Origin: Cytobacillus firmus
GTDB lineage: Bacteria; Bacillota; Bacilli; Bacillales; Cytobacillaceae
Direction: 5' to 3'
NCBI RefSeq assembly: GCF_023715565.1
Contig: NZ_JAMBOJ010000017.1
Location: forward strand, 1 to 64,000
DNA: 64,000 nt
Shown: one piece after another, positions 53,564 to 63,597 of the stretch
Position numbering within the stretch: position 1 is the stretch's first letter
How the letters are laid out: the number at the start of each line of letters is the position of its first letter
Program-made: the position numbers and the translations under genes
The notes under the pieces: generated by a model
Told to the model about the DNA's origin: nothing
Seen by the model: only the letters and a program-made list of their open reading frames with translations
Databases searched by the model: none

Positions 53564-54263
53564 CCTCTTTTGTTTGGAATATTTTCTATTCCTATTGTAT
53601 TTCACTTAATGTCATAAGAAAATTTTAAAAATTTTATAATTTTCTATAAGTTCAGCTTATGATAATTAACAGCTATGGTGGTTAATAAATCTCCACTTTA
53701 TGTGAGTTACGAAAAGAAGAATAAATATTTAGGTGACACCTTTTGAAATTTCAATCGTCTAATTGGTAGAATGTAATTATATCCACACCAGCTTAATAAA
53801 ATGATCACCTGGGGAGATTGATATTTCATATTATAAATGGCATTACATTGGCTGGTTATTCTTTGGTTTAGCTCTCCTCATTAATTATTTTTCAGTTCCG
53901 CGTGAAAACAGTTTTACGGCAATTATCATTTTAACGGCTTTATTTGCAATCTATGACTACTAGGTAATGATAATGGCAAAACGAACAGCGGATGATAATA
54001 AATCTTAAAGCCGGGAGAAAAACAGGTAAGCAGCTTTCCCCCGTCACTTTCTTGGTCTAAATAAGACTTCTCCAAACTTGTGTTAATACTATACTCTGAA
54101 AATGCGGAAAAGCTGTACAGGGCTATACTCGTACAGTTTTTCATCTAATTTTTATGGCCCTTATCCAATTTGAGAAGGGGGATAGATTTTTTTCGTATCT
54201 ATCTCAATACCAAGGATGAAACTCATCCTTCAAACCCATATTCCCCAAAGCTGCTTAAGCAAT
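53564..54263. other. 700-bp region with one possible small membrane ORF
   Basis: No gene with a normal start was found. A frame from about 53817 to the TAG at 53961-53963 reads YYKWHYIGWLFFGLALLINY and then SVPRENSFTAIIILTALFAI, i.e. two transmembrane helices, behind ctggggag, but only ATT codons are available as starts. It is probably a decayed gene. Confidence 0.4.
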
Positions 54264-54309
54264 ACTCCTCCTGGGCTCAAAGCTCTGAGTTCTACACTCG
54301 CCTGGGACT
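54264..54309 (+). pseudogene. degenerate tRNA-Arg 3' end (old att relic)
   Basis: ctctgagttctacactcgcc continuing tgggac (to 54308) matches the tRNA T arm and acceptor strand at about 20 of 25 positions, and ctcct occurs where the anticodon loop would be. It is followed by a terminator, as in the att copies. This looks like the outer end of an earlier integration. Confidence 0.6.
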
Positions 54310-54312
54310 ACA

Positions 54313-54343
54313 AAAAACGCCAACAAAATGGTTGGCGTTTTAT
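54313..54343 (+). terminator. terminator after the tRNA relic
   Basis: Stem aaacgccaac/gttggcgttt with tttat; may also end transcription coming from the left. Confidence 0.65.
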
Positions 54344-54373
54344 CTCGTTCCTTTGATATCAGCGTCTCACGCA

Positions 54374-55093
54374 TTATAAATCATCAATAACAATATACGC
54401 AGCTTTTACAGGTCCATGCACGCCAACTACGAGGTTCATCTCTATATCTGCTGAATTGCTTGGACCGGTTATGAAATTAATGCATGAGGGAGCCAGCTCC
54501 CCTTTGCTTACTCTTTCCCTGATGATTCTTGCAGCCTGTGTCATGCGTGGAACCAGGGTGCTTTTCGGAATAAGAATAATGGAAGCAGCAGGCAGAAAGC
54601 TGACTGACCGCCCATGATCTCTGCTGCTGAACAGGACTGCTGTTCCGGATTCAGCCAGAGTAATTTCACTGATGGTGATGCCGATGTTAGCTCGTTCTGC
54701 GTAATCAATATTACTTCCTCCAGCAGAATGATCCCACTCATATATTTCCACGTTCTCTTTTGGCCAAATTTCCTCAAATAGCTGCGTAAGTCCAAACTGT
54801 CTATAACGGTCATCCTTCCAGGTCACAACTGGACCGCCTCCGTACTGGGCTACAATCGCTTTAAGAGTTTGCTGCAAATTGGCGGCTTTTGTTACCAGGA
54901 GATCAGTGTGTATTTTCGTGCACTGTGTTTTTAAAGCTTCAAGAAGTTCCTCTGCATTTGCTTCTTTAAAGATGGAATCCTGTGGATTATAGCTCCATTT
55001 TGGCCTTTCCACTCCGGAAACTCTCTTCTCCCTGCCCAGCCTGCCTGCAATTTTATTTAAAAAAGCGTCCCGATTCTGAATAGTTCCGTTCAC
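54374..55093 (-). CDS. lutC: L-lactate utilization protein LutC (LUD domain)
   Basis: A 239-residue LUD-domain protein; GTG 55093 overlaps the lutB stop (gtga) and follows aaaggaggcgg. It belongs to the lutABC operon, which oxidises L-lactate with iron-sulfur subunits instead of LctP/Ldh. The LUD core ([20 protein letters not shown], and [20 protein letters not shown]) is complete. LutC of B. subtilis is of the same length class. Confidence 0.93.
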   Translation of the reverse strand: MNGTIQNRDAFLNKIAGRLGREKRVSGVERPKWSYNPQDSIFKEANAEELLEALKTQCTKIHTDLLVTKAANLQQTLKAIVAQYGGGPVVTWKDDRYRQFGLTQLFEEIWPKENVEIYEWDHSAGGSNIDYAERANIGITISEITLAESGTAVLFSSRDHGRSVSFLPAASIILIPKSTLVPRMTQAARIIRERVSKGELAPSCINFITGPSNSADIEMNLVVGVHGPVKAAYIVIDDL

Positions 55094-56520
55094 TGCTGTC
55101 CGCCTCCTTTTGGTCGGTTTTTGAACCAATCGCGAAATCTTTCTTTATTAGGAGCCGGAAAATCCCTGATTTCTGTCCATGCTTTTAAAGGCCCGGGTCC
55201 CTTCGTAATTTTGTCGCCTGCTGTAAATGGATTCATGGCTGCCGGTGCCAGCTTAGAACCCAGTTTATAAAGGGAAGGTGAAGCTGCCCCCAGTCCAAAA
55301 GCCTTCATGGTCATCTTTTCCGATATGGGAGCCCTTCCTTCTTTTTCGACAATTATCTGCCGATGTTTGTGAAGCAGCTCATGAAGAGGGATTTTGACTG
55401 GACAAGCTTCTGTACAGGCCCCGCAAAGGGTTGATGCATAAGGTAATTCCTTATAATCATCATAGCCGCCTAAAAGTGGTGACAGAACGGCTCCGATAGG
55501 GCCTGAGTAAATTGATCCGTAGGAATGGCCTCCAACATGCCTGTATACGGGACAAACATTCACACAAGCAGCGCAGCGGATACATTGCAGAATGGATTGA
55601 AACTCCCCTCCTAATATCGATGAGCGCCCATTGTCCACAATGACGAGGTGGAATTCCTCTGGTCCATCAACATCAAGTTCTTCTTTGGGACCAGTCAAAA
55701 CAGTAATATAACTCGTTAGCTTTTGCCCAACCGCGCTCCTGGTCAGCATGCTGACCAGCACTTCCATTTCCTCGTAAGTTGGGACCAGCCTTTCCATGCC
55801 CATTACCGTAATTTGAGTCTTAGGCAAGGCTGTGACAAGATCTGCATTTCCTTCATTCGTCACTAATGTGATTGAACCGGTTTCCGCAACAGCGAAATTG
55901 CAGCCCGTAATGCCAACATCGGCGGTTAAGTATTCGTGTCGAAGCATTTCTCTCGCATGCCATGCAAGCTCTTCCGGCTTTTCTGTATTCTGATAGCTTA
56001 GTTTTTCTGCAAATACATCCCGAATCTGCTCTTTATTCTTATGAAGGGCAGGTGCCACTATATGTGATGGGGGGTCATGGTCATCCACCTGAAGAATGTA
56101 CTCTCCCAAATCTGTTTCAATGACCTGGCATCCGGCCTCTTCCAATACAGCATTTAAGTGGATCTCTTCCGTTACCATTGATTTTGATTTAACCACTTTT
56201 CTTGCATTCTTCTTTTCAACTACTTCCCGTATATAGGCAGAGGCTTCTTCCGCAGTTTCAGCAAAGTAAACGTGCCCTCCCCTTTTACTTACATTTTCGC
56301 TGAGTTGGTATAAGTAAAAATCAAGATTCTCAAGTACATGCTGGCGAATTTCTTCTGATAGCGAACGCCAATCTTCCCAATTCCCAAGTTCTGCGGCTGC
56401 ATCAAGCCTTCTGGTCTGAAGCCTTTCCTGTGCACCCGACACTGCACCTCTCATAAAGGAATTGTTTATTCCGGAATCTACACGATCTTTAAAGTCGTTT
56501 GTTCCTATTTTCATAGCCAT
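55090..56520 (-). CDS. lutB: L-lactate utilization iron-sulfur protein LutB
   Basis: A 476-residue subunit. The N-terminal LUD-like part is followed by two ferredoxin-type 4Fe-4S sites: [16 protein letters not shown] (about 306-321) and [12 protein letters not shown] (about 358-369). Electrons from lactate pass through these clusters. It is in an operon with lutA and lutC. Confidence 0.95.
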   Translation of the reverse strand: MAMKIGTNDFKDRVDSGINNSFMRGAVSGAQERLQTRRLDAAAELGNWEDWRSLSEEIRQHVLENLDFYLYQLSENVSKRGGHVYFAETAEEASAYIREVVEKKNARKVVKSKSMVTEEIHLNAVLEEAGCQVIETDLGEYILQVDDHDPPSHIVAPALHKNKEQIRDVFAEKLSYQNTEKPEELAWHAREMLRHEYLTADVGITGCNFAVAETGSITLVTNEGNADLVTALPKTQITVMGMERLVPTYEEMEVLVSMLTRSAVGQKLTSYITVLTGPKEELDVDGPEEFHLVIVDNGRSSILGGEFQSILQCIRCAACVNVCPVYRHVGGHSYGSIYSGPIGAVLSPLLGGYDDYKELPYASTLCGACTEACPVKIPLHELLHKHRQIIVEKEGRAPISEKMTMKAFGLGAASPSLYKLGSKLAPAAMNPFTAGDKITKGPGPLKAWTEIRDFPAPNKERFRDWFKNRPKGGGQQ

Positions 56521-56558
56521 AACTATTCCTCCTGTAACAAAGCATGTCCATTAATTTC

Positions 56559-57275
56559 TCAGCGGCAATTCAACACTTCAGCAATATGCATAACCCTTAT
56601 AGGTTTTCCCTGCCTTCCAATCCTGCCTCCAATATTCATCAGACACCCCGCATCAGCTCCAATAAGAATTTCTGCTTCAGTCTCCTCTATATGTCCAACC
56701 TTTTCATCTACCATCTGTTCCGATATTTGAGCCATTTTCACGGAGAAAGTACCACCAAAACCGCAGCATTGCTCTTTGCCTGGAAGCTCTTCAAATTCTA
56801 GGCCCTTCACATTCTTCAATAGTCTCATGGGAGCTTCTTTCACTCCAAGGAGCCGGGTCATATGGCAGGATGTATGATAGGTCGCCTTTCCATTAAACTT
56901 AGCCCCGACATCGTCCACGTTGAGAACTTCAACGATAAATTGAGTAAGTTCGTAAGTTTTTTCTGCAAGCTTTTTTGCCTTGGGCTCCCACACAGGGTCC
57001 CCTTTAAAAACATGCGGATACTCATGAAACATATAGGCGCATGATCCGGAAGGGGAAACAACATATTCTGCATGTTCAAAGGCCGTGATCATCCTTTTCA
57101 TGGCCTCCTTCGATTCCTTCACATAGCCGCTGTTGTAGGCAGGCTGGCCGCAGCAGACCTGTGCTTCCGGGAAATCTATTTCACACCCCAGCCGCTCGAG
57201 CAGTTCAACTGCTGCTTTGCCTGCATTTCCCTGAAACATATCTACCAGACATGTTGCAAAAAGACTTACCTTCAT
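56559..57275 (-). CDS. lutA: L-lactate utilization protein LutA
   Basis: A 238-residue CCG-domain iron-sulfur protein with ATG 57275 after gggagaggga. Two cysteine-rich motifs, [12 protein letters not shown] and [11 protein letters not shown], are the CCG repeats that bind a noncubane cluster as in heterodisulfide reductase HdrB. First gene of lutABC. No LutR-type regulator gene is adjacent and I see no clear operator. Confidence 0.95.
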   Translation of the reverse strand: MKVSLFATCLVDMFQGNAGKAAVELLERLGCEIDFPEAQVCCGQPAYNSGYVKESKEAMKRMITAFEHAEYVVSPSGSCAYMFHEYPHVFKGDPVWEPKAKKLAEKTYELTQFIVEVLNVDDVGAKFNGKATYHTSCHMTRLLGVKEAPMRLLKNVKGLEFEELPGKEQCCGFGGTFSVKMAQISEQMVDEKVGHIEETEAEILIGADAGCLMNIGGRIGRQGKPIRVMHIAEVLNCR

Positions 57276-57479
57276 CCATTCCCTCTCCCAGCTAAATATT
57301 TTATTTTCTACTATCTTACTATAGTTATAATGCAAATTGTTGTATTTTTATAAATATTATAATAATTAGTATAGTATATCTTCTAAAACATATGTCAATG
57401 TTTTACTTCCTTTTTTTTAGTCTAAAATATGATACAATTATATGATGTTTAAGTTGCTAAAAAGGGAGTTCAGAAATAA

Positions 57480-59225
57480 ATGAAAGTTATCGCCAGTACG
57501 CTTAACGCTAAATATATTCATACAAATATAGCGATCCGCTATTTAAAAGCATATGCTCAGCCTGATTTCGATGTGGAATTAGCAGAATATACTATTAAAG
57601 ATCCAATAATGAATATTGTTACAGACCTGATCCGCAAAAAACCTGATGTGATCGGATTCAGCTGTTATATTTGGAATATCGAAGAGACAATCAAGGTCAT
57701 TAAGATGATTAAAAAGATAGATTCCTCCATTCATATTGTAGTGGGGGGACCAGAAGTGACATATGATGTTGCAGATTGGATGAAGAATGTAAATGAATTT
57801 GATTACATTGTCATCGGGGAAGGTGAGGAAACCTTCAAACAACTGCTGACGGAGTTGAACAGCAGCATGAATATGGAAAATGTTCATGGTCTTGCTTTCA
57901 GAGAAAATGACAAGGTTCGCATCAATCCTCAGCGGAATAAACTGGATTTGCGCGACCTGCCTTCACCGTTCCGCTTTGAAGAAGATATTCCTCACCTTTC
58001 AAAGCGGGTCACTTATATAGAAACCAGCCGGGGATGTCCATTCAGCTGCCAATTTTGCCTTTCTTCCATTGAAGTAGGTGTGCGTTACTTTGACAGGGAA
58101 AAAATCAAGGACGATATCCGATATTTAATGAAGAATGGTGCAAAAACCCTTAAATTTGTTGACCGCACATTCAACATTAGCCGCAGCTATGCATTGGAAA
58201 TGTTCCAGTTCTTAATAGATGAACATCTGCCGGGAACTGTCTTTCAATTTGAAATCACTGCAGATATCATGAGACCTGAGGTAATTGAGTTTCTGAATAA
58301 TGAAGCACCACAAGGGTTATTCCGATTTGAAATTGGCGTACAGTCGACAAACGACTATACAAATGAATTGGTCATGAGGAAGCAGAATTTTGACAAGCTT
58401 TGCCGAACAGTCACCATGGTAAAGGATGGAGGAAAAATCGATCAGCATCTCGACTTAATAGCCGGCCTGCCTGAGGAAGATTATAATTCATTCAAAAGAA
58501 CATTTAATGATGTATTTGCCATGCGGCCGGAAGAGCTCCAGCTCGGCTTCTTAAAAATGTTGAGAGGCACCGGACTTCGCTTAAGAGCAGAAGATCATCA
58601 ATATATTTATATGGATCATTCACCATACGAAATATTAGGAAATAATGTTCTGTCCTTCGATGACATTATTCGCATAAAACAGGTCGAAGATGTGCTAGAG
58701 AAATATTGGAATGACCATAGAATGGATGCAACTGTTGAATATTTGGTTACAAAAATATTTCCGACTCCCTTCGATTTCTTCCAGGAGTTCGGCAGCTATT
58801 GGGAGCAAAAAGGCTGGTCCCGAATCGGGCATCAGCTTGAGGATTTATTCAAACGCCTGTTTGAATTTCTGCAAACAAAAGAGATTGACGATCTGGATAT
58901 AGCCGAAGGACTAATGAAGTTTGACTATATTTCAAAACAAAAATATAAGCCTAGGAAACCGTGGTGGCAGCCAAGCTTTGAGAAATCCGAAAGATCAAAG
59001 CTTTACCAGTCTCTGCTCGAAAACCCAAATCAACTGGGAGAAGGCTTCTTAAGCCTTCAGCTGAATGAGAAAGAAATATACAAACATACCTTAAGTGAAA
59101 GATTATCTTTTGATATCGAAAGGTATATTAACGAGGGAATAATTGAAAAGAAAGACTCTGTTCTTCTTGCCTATTTCGATTCAGGCTCTGAAACAGTCTC
59201 TATCTTTTCGGGTTCTTTGCAATAA
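57480..59225 (+). CDS. B12-binding domain radical SAM protein (DUF4080)
   Basis: A 581-residue class B radical SAM enzyme with the SAM cluster motif GCPFSCQFCLSS (C-x3-C-x2-C, about 184-195), preceded by a B12-binding Rossmann fold (ASTLNAKYIHTNIAIRYLKA; GGPEVTYD; GEGEETFKQLL). The C-terminal about 200 residues match DUF4080. Such proteins may methylate or rearrange unactivated carbons; the substrate is unknown. ATG follows aaaagggagttcagaaata. Confidence 0.88.
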   Translation: MKVIASTLNAKYIHTNIAIRYLKAYAQPDFDVELAEYTIKDPIMNIVTDLIRKKPDVIGFSCYIWNIEETIKVIKMIKKIDSSIHIVVGGPEVTYDVADWMKNVNEFDYIVIGEGEETFKQLLTELNSSMNMENVHGLAFRENDKVRINPQRNKLDLRDLPSPFRFEEDIPHLSKRVTYIETSRGCPFSCQFCLSSIEVGVRYFDREKIKDDIRYLMKNGAKTLKFVDRTFNISRSYALEMFQFLIDEHLPGTVFQFEITADIMRPEVIEFLNNEAPQGLFRFEIGVQSTNDYTNELVMRKQNFDKLCRTVTMVKDGGKIDQHLDLIAGLPEEDYNSFKRTFNDVFAMRPEELQLGFLKMLRGTGLRLRAEDHQYIYMDHSPYEILGNNVLSFDDIIRIKQVEDVLEKYWNDHRMDATVEYLVTKIFPTPFDFFQEFGSYWEQKGWSRIGHQLEDLFKRLFEFLQTKEIDDLDIAEGLMKFDYISKQKYKPRKPWWQPSFEKSERSKLYQSLLENPNQLGEGFLSLQLNEKEIYKHTLSERLSFDIERYINEGIIEKKDSVLLAYFDSGSETVSIFSGSLQ

Positions 59226-59228
59226 TGA

Positions 59229-59259
59229 AAAAACCGGCAGAATAAACTGCCGGTTTTTT
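59229..59259. terminator. bidirectional terminator between radical SAM gene and the small spore-protein-like pair
   Basis: Stem aaaccggcag/ctgccggttt with T6 on the plus strand. Confidence 0.75.
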
Positions 59260-59410
59260 AGCATTTATCCCGATCTTTCTTTTTATCTTTATCCCGGTTC
59301 ATAAAAGGCAGCTCGTAAAATTTTCCGGCATTTAAATCACCAAACTCCATGCCGAATTCAACATTGGCTGCGTCTTTCCGCCCTGTTTTTCGTGGTTTAT
59401 TTTGATCCAC
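59258..59410 (-). CDS. small protein with VEFGMEFG motif, 50 aa
   Basis: GTG 59410 overlaps the stop of the upstream gene (tagtg), so the two are coupled. The peptide has the block NVEFGMEFGDLNAGKFYELP and a lysine/aspartate tail (RDKDKKKDRDKC). It resembles the protein at 248-427 and the one just upstream. Gamma-type spore protein-like; function inferred. Confidence 0.45.
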   Translation of the reverse strand: MDQNKPRKTGRKDAANVEFGMEFGDLNAGKFYELPFMNRDKDKKKDRDKC

Positions 59411-59571
59411 TAAGCTCTTCCCTCTCTCCCGTGCTTAGAGTTGCGGTTAGCCATTTTCATCGGATTTTCTCCCTGGCTGAATTCTGCGGAAAATTCAGAT
59501 TCCTGAAGATTCTTCTTAGGCGTTTTGCTATATTTTTCAACAGCATTATACTCAGCTTTTCGCTTTGCCAT
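59410..59571 (-). CDS. small protein with SEFSAEFS motif, 53 aa
   Basis: ATG 59571 follows caggaggagattggg. The sequence begins MAKRKAEYNAVEKYSKTPKK and has QESEFSAEFSQGENPMKMAN; the same motif as its neighbour and as the 248-427 gene. These look like small basic spore coat/SASP-like proteins; the name is inferred. Confidence 0.5.
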   Translation of the reverse strand: MAKRKAEYNAVEKYSKTPKKNLQESEFSAEFSQGENPMKMANRNSKHGREGRA

Positions 59572-59739
59572 CCCAATCTCCTCCTGAGAAAATTTCTTCG
59601 TGTTAAATTAATCTTCATGTTTTAACACAGGTTTATTTTTAGTAAAATAAACGGTTTCATTCCTCACTACGTCTTCCTTATTTTGCATTCATAAATTTTA
59701 CTGCAGTGCAAAAAATAGAGTAAAAAGGAATGAGCCGCT

Positions 59740-60087
59740 ATGAAAAATAAAAAGAAGTTAGATAAAAGCATTGGCATTAACGAGACCCTTCCACATCAAA
59801 TTGACGCTCCTAGTTTTAAGGACACAGGCATGAAGCTTCAGCCTCCTTTCAGAAATTCTTTTGGCGTAACTATTGGGGACAGTCAGTATTCCTCAGATAA
59901 TTCACCGCTTGAAAATTGGAGTGATGAAACAGACCCTGCAGTTATGGCTGGAGACGAATGGGTTCATCCTACAAACGATATCGGCTGGAACACAGCGGAA
60001 AACAAGGAACTCCTTGAAAGTAAAAAGCCGCCTCAAGCCTATCCTTTCATGCATCCGATTAAGGATGTCAGCCACGGAACAGATTGA
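59740..60087 (+). CDS. DUF3905 family protein
   Basis: A 115-residue soluble protein with ATG 59740 and an aaaaagga site. The motif DPAVMAGDEWVHPTNDIGWN is the hallmark of DUF3905, a family limited to Bacillus and relatives. It has no membrane segment or known catalytic residue. A spore-related role is sometimes assumed; it is not shown here. Confidence 0.75.
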   Translation: MKNKKKLDKSIGINETLPHQIDAPSFKDTGMKLQPPFRNSFGVTIGDSQYSSDNSPLENWSDETDPAVMAGDEWVHPTNDIGWNTAENKELLESKKPPQAYPFMHPIKDVSHGTD

Positions 60088-60204
60088 AAAAAAGATCACA
60101 ATGCCTCGAAAAAACTCATAAAAAAAGCAGTCCGGAAATACTATTAAGCCATTCTCTTTTGAGGTACCCGCACATATAAAAACACATATAAAAGCAGCTA
60201 TAAT

Positions 60205-60243
60205 AGCAGAGCAATTCGCATATGAATTCGCTCTGCTTTTTTG
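60205..60243 (+). terminator. terminator after the DUF3905 gene
   Basis: Stem agcagagc/gctctgct with extended aattcg/cgaatt arm and tttttt tail. It probably ends the DUF3905 transcript. Confidence 0.75.
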
Positions 60244-60392
60244 TTGTATTTCCAGTATTTATTAAAGGTAAAAGGTTTAAACTCGCAATCTAAATCCCAT
60301 AATGTTTAGCATCAGCATAATTTTTATTATGCTCTTGCTAATTGAGGTGCGATTTTGTATGCTAAAAGAGTTTTGTTGAAGGAGTGATAAAT

Positions 60393-60632
60393 TTGAATTT
60401 CCTTAAACCTAAAAATCTCAATTCTGAAAAAGTGGATTGGTTAGTATCTGAGAAATCGAGGACTATTGTTAAGCAGTATGCGGAGTATTCAGAACGCACT
60501 GAGAATGAAGTTATTGATTTTTTCTTAACCAACATTCTATTGGATGAAGACTTCATAACTTGGGTTAAGAAAAAACGCAATAATAAACGTCTTTTAACCC
60601 TACTTGGAATTGAAGACCCTTCGGAGGATTAA
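60393..60632 (+). CDS. ribbon-helix-helix-like small protein, 79 aa
   Basis: TTG 60393 lies 8 nt after gaaggag; a GTG at 60384 sits on the site. The sequence VKQYAEYSERTENEVIDFFL has the ribbon-helix-helix rhythm, like antitoxins or Arc/MetJ-type operators. It ends 1 nt before the start of the next gene, so they are co-transcribed. It may repress the transposase-like gene or act as its partner. Confidence 0.55.
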   Translation: MNFLKPKNLNSEKVDWLVSEKSRTIVKQYAEYSERTENEVIDFFLTNILLDEDFITWVKKKRNNKRLLTLLGIEDPSED

Positions 60633-60633
60633 A

Positions 60634-62583
60634 ATGACGAAAATTAAGCGTCTTTCTACCGATACAGATACCATTGTTAATGTATTGTCGCCAGTTTCCC
60701 AGGAGGAAATTTTGGATAGAATCAAGAACTATCCCTTAATGGACCCGAAGAAGTTTGCGAAGAGATATCATCATCACGTTTACCTCCCCAAGAGTTTTAT
60801 CTGGAAAGGTAATCAGTACGACATACAATATAATTTTTGTATTAATCCCTATTGCAAGTGGTTCGGATTGCCTCAAAAGAGGTATGAAAATGTAAAAAAC
60901 AAACCAAGCAGGTACAAATTAGGTGGTGCTGGGGATGAAAAGGATTTATTATGTAACCCAGACCCCGAAAAATCTGGACAAGGAATTTCTTTAGGATGTG
61001 GCTGCAAAACCGTATCAAATTGGTCTGTAGTTGAAGAGATTAAAAGGCTAATTACCTTAGAAACCTTGCAAGATGTAGAACCAGACTACGAGTTTCATAA
61101 AAGCGGCTGCATTTATTCGGATGAAACGCCCTTTGCCGATGCGGATTGTTTCAAGAAAAAAGGAATAAATAAAGCTAAAGCACAGAGATATCAATGTAAA
61201 AAATGCTTAAAAATTACTTCTGTAATGCCAAAGAGAAAGAATTCTACTACTTACCATCAAAAGCGAAATGATATTCTTTTGGATTTGGCAAAAGCAGTTG
61301 TAAACAAGGTTGCGATTAATAGAACTATCGAGATGTTGGATATTGGTGTGAAGACCTATTATGAGAAACTCGAATTGGTTTATAAAAGATGCCTTGAGTT
61401 TCTAGAGAGACATGAACAGAAGGCTTTTAAGAACCTAAATATTGGTGAGTGTTGGTTAAATACGGATAAAATGACATACCATCTTAGCAACGTCAGGAAA
61501 AAGGGGCATGGTAGGAAGTCTCCGGCAGAAAGAAGTGAGGAGTCAAAATTCCCAACACACATTGTCATCACTTCGGAAATGCAAAGTAGATATGTCTTCA
61601 GGGCTGATATAGCTTACGATTGGAATTTCTCTCTTGATGACCTAGCACTCGATACTGTTCTTTATAAAGATGACCATCTTCATGAATTGGCTAAAAAGAA
61701 TGCAAGATTTAGAAGAGGTTTTACCTCCTATCCAATGCCACCCACCACCAATGACAATCAAAGCAAGGCAGAATACGAAAATGACCTTGATAAATTTGAA
61801 ATCAGGAGTAAGTACGTAGATGGCATTCATGTCAACGCAACTTATACAACTCTTGCCCATTATTGGCTAATTAAAAACGCACTGAATGTACGTGAATGGA
61901 GAATTGTAACTGACGAGGACTATTCAATCCTAGCGGCAGTTTACAGAGTTTTTGCCGAAGAAATCAAAAGATACGATGGACATGTTTTCGTGTCAAAAGT
62001 TGATAAGGATAAATCATTAAGTCAAGCTATGACAGAGTACCATGATGCCAGAGAAGTGTTGTTTGAGTGGGCTGCTAGAAATGATATTAAATCAAGAAGT
62101 CTTAGAACTATTGCAGTTGAGTATATGTCCGAATTGCTAAAATACCATAAGTTTCACGAACTGTTACCTGACGGTAAGAATTACAAAAGAGCTAATAATC
62201 CATTGCTACATCCACTTGCATCAACGGATAACGGTTATCGTACTGTCGAATGTGTGACTGATGCATCCTCATACGAAAAACGAGATTTGGCTAGAATGTT
62301 GTTAGATGTAAATCACAATGCAACTGACGCGTTTATTCAATTAATAAGGAGAAGGCTATCTCCTTTAGAACGCCCTCTAGTTACTGCGAGAGGAGACGGC
62401 AAAAGTTACATTTATGCCAATTTTAATCCGGAATATGCCCAATACGCATTGACAATTTTAAGAGTTTACTTTAATTTCTGTTTGCCTTATAAAACAAAAG
62501 ATGGAGAAAATCTAACACCGGCACAAAGACTGGGAATAACCGATAAAATATTTGAGCTCAAAGATATTATCTATATGCAATAA
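60634..62583 (+). CDS. zinc-ribbon DDE transposase-like protein
   Basis: A 649-residue protein (ATG 60634 after cggaggattaaa). Zn-type cysteines occur as CINPYC, CGC and CIYSDETPFADADC ... YQCKKC in the first 205 residues. A helix-turn-helix region (LDLAKAVVNKVAINRTIEML) follows. An RNase H-like DDE core is suggested by ECWLNTDKMTYHLSN (Asp), WRIVTDEDYSILAAVYR (Asp) and a later acidic helix. The C-terminal LRVYFNFCLPYKTK ... LTPAQRLGI ending is usual for DDE transposases. No flanking terminal repeats were found. I read it as an uncharacterised transposase-type protein. Confidence 0.5.
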   Translation: MTKIKRLSTDTDTIVNVLSPVSQEEILDRIKNYPLMDPKKFAKRYHHHVYLPKSFIWKGNQYDIQYNFCINPYCKWFGLPQKRYENVKNKPSRYKLGGAGDEKDLLCNPDPEKSGQGISLGCGCKTVSNWSVVEEIKRLITLETLQDVEPDYEFHKSGCIYSDETPFADADCFKKKGINKAKAQRYQCKKCLKITSVMPKRKNSTTYHQKRNDILLDLAKAVVNKVAINRTIEMLDIGVKTYYEKLELVYKRCLEFLERHEQKAFKNLNIGECWLNTDKMTYHLSNVRKKGHGRKSPAERSEESKFPTHIVITSEMQSRYVFRADIAYDWNFSLDDLALDTVLYKDDHLHELAKKNARFRRGFTSYPMPPTTNDNQSKAEYENDLDKFEIRSKYVDGIHVNATYTTLAHYWLIKNALNVREWRIVTDEDYSILAAVYRVFAEEIKRYDGHVFVSKVDKDKSLSQAMTEYHDAREVLFEWAARNDIKSRSLRTIAVEYMSELLKYHKFHELLPDGKNYKRANNPLLHPLASTDNGYRTVECVTDASSYEKRDLARMLLDVNHNATDAFIQLIRRRLSPLERPLVTARGDGKSYIYANFNPEYAQYALTILRVYFNFCLPYKTKDGENLTPAQRLGITDKIFELKDIIYMQ

Positions 62584-62637
62584 AGAACAGAAGTGAATTG
62601 AAAATAAACAGTTCAGTTTCGTAGTAAAAATAATAAT

Positions 62638-62670
62638 GAGCAATGGAATTAGTTTTCCATTGCTCATTTT
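62638..62670. terminator. bidirectional terminator after the transposase-like gene
   Basis: Stem tgagcaatggaa/ttccattgctca with ttttat; between converging genes. Confidence 0.8.
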
Positions 62671-62685
62671 ATCGCTAATTTACTG

Positions 62686-63597
62686 TCATTTATTAGGTTC
62701 CTTAAGTAGGACGGTAATTATCTCTGCAAGGACATCTACGGTTTTATATTCTTCCTCCAATGTGTTTTCGGGTCCACCAATTTCTAATAAAACTGAGTTC
62801 CCAAAAAGGTCTTGATTATAAGTATTTTGTTTTGGTGGATTGTCTTTAACAAAGACTCCTCTCGATAAGCCAGGATATTTTTCTTCAATTCTTTTATGCA
62901 AGATTTCAGCAAACTTAAAATTATCTTCGTAATTAATACTTGAACGAGATACTATAAACGCCATCCTTGGGTAATCTTTTCCGTTTAACTTGATGGTTGT
63001 TTCACTTCTTTTTCTTGAATCTCTGTGTATATCAAATACCATTTTAATGCTTTTATTGTTTTCCAGGGCGACTTTTAATGGCTCTCTTGAAACAGTATAC
63101 GTTTCGCTAAAAGACAAGCTTTTTTCTTTTAAAATTGCTGTTATATTGGTTTTATCATGGATGGAATTAATACCTCTCTTTAACAATGATTGGCTTAATC
63201 TCTCACCAACTAATGTGATATTTTTTGTATCGTGAAAAGCTTGACTGGCATCACTTGTTTTAACTTCTGTGAAAAATGACTCTAAATTGTGTGATTGATA
63301 TATATAAACTAAGGGTTCTTGCTCTTTAACTGAAGACAACGATTTTTCATCTCCAAGGGAAGAATAAAGATTGTTGGTAAGTATGTCTTTTCCGCCATAG
63401 AAGAAAAACCATGATATTGCTATAAGACACATTGCAATACTGGCTGAGGCAAAAGAAAATTGTTTAACTCTTCTTTTTTTATTTAATTTCTTTGCACTTA
63501 TTCTAAGTTTATTAGAAGTATCTATTACAAACTCTTCTCTAGGGTTGAGTGGATACGATTCTTTAATTAGGTCAAACAAATCCTTATCAGTTTGCAT
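62686..63597 (-). CDS. SpoIIP-type amidase with N-terminal anti-sigma-like segment
   Basis: A 303-residue protein; ATG 63597 after gaggaggttattggaa, overlapping the sigma gene by 11 nt. Residues 1-45 are cytoplasmic and basic, TM at about 46-68, and the outside part has SpoIIP motifs: YIYQSHNLESFF (His103), VFDIHRDS (His191) and SVLLEIGGPENTLEE (Glu272). SpoIIP is a peptidoglycan amidase/endopeptidase in engulfment. Coupling to an ECF sigma factor suggests it is also its anti-sigma factor. Confidence 0.7.
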   Translation of the reverse strand: MQTDKDLFDLIKESYPLNPREEFVIDTSNKLRISAKKLNKKRRVKQFSFASASIAMCLIAISWFFFYGGKDILTNNLYSSLGDEKSLSSVKEQEPLVYIYQSHNLESFFTEVKTSDASQAFHDTKNITLVGERLSQSLLKRGINSIHDKTNITAILKEKSLSFSETYTVSREPLKVALENNKSIKMVFDIHRDSRKRSETTIKLNGKDYPRMAFIVSRSSINYEDNFKFAEILHKRIEEKYPGLSRGVFVKDNPPKQNTYNQDLFGNSVLLEIGGPENTLEEEYKTVDVLAEIITVLLKEPNK

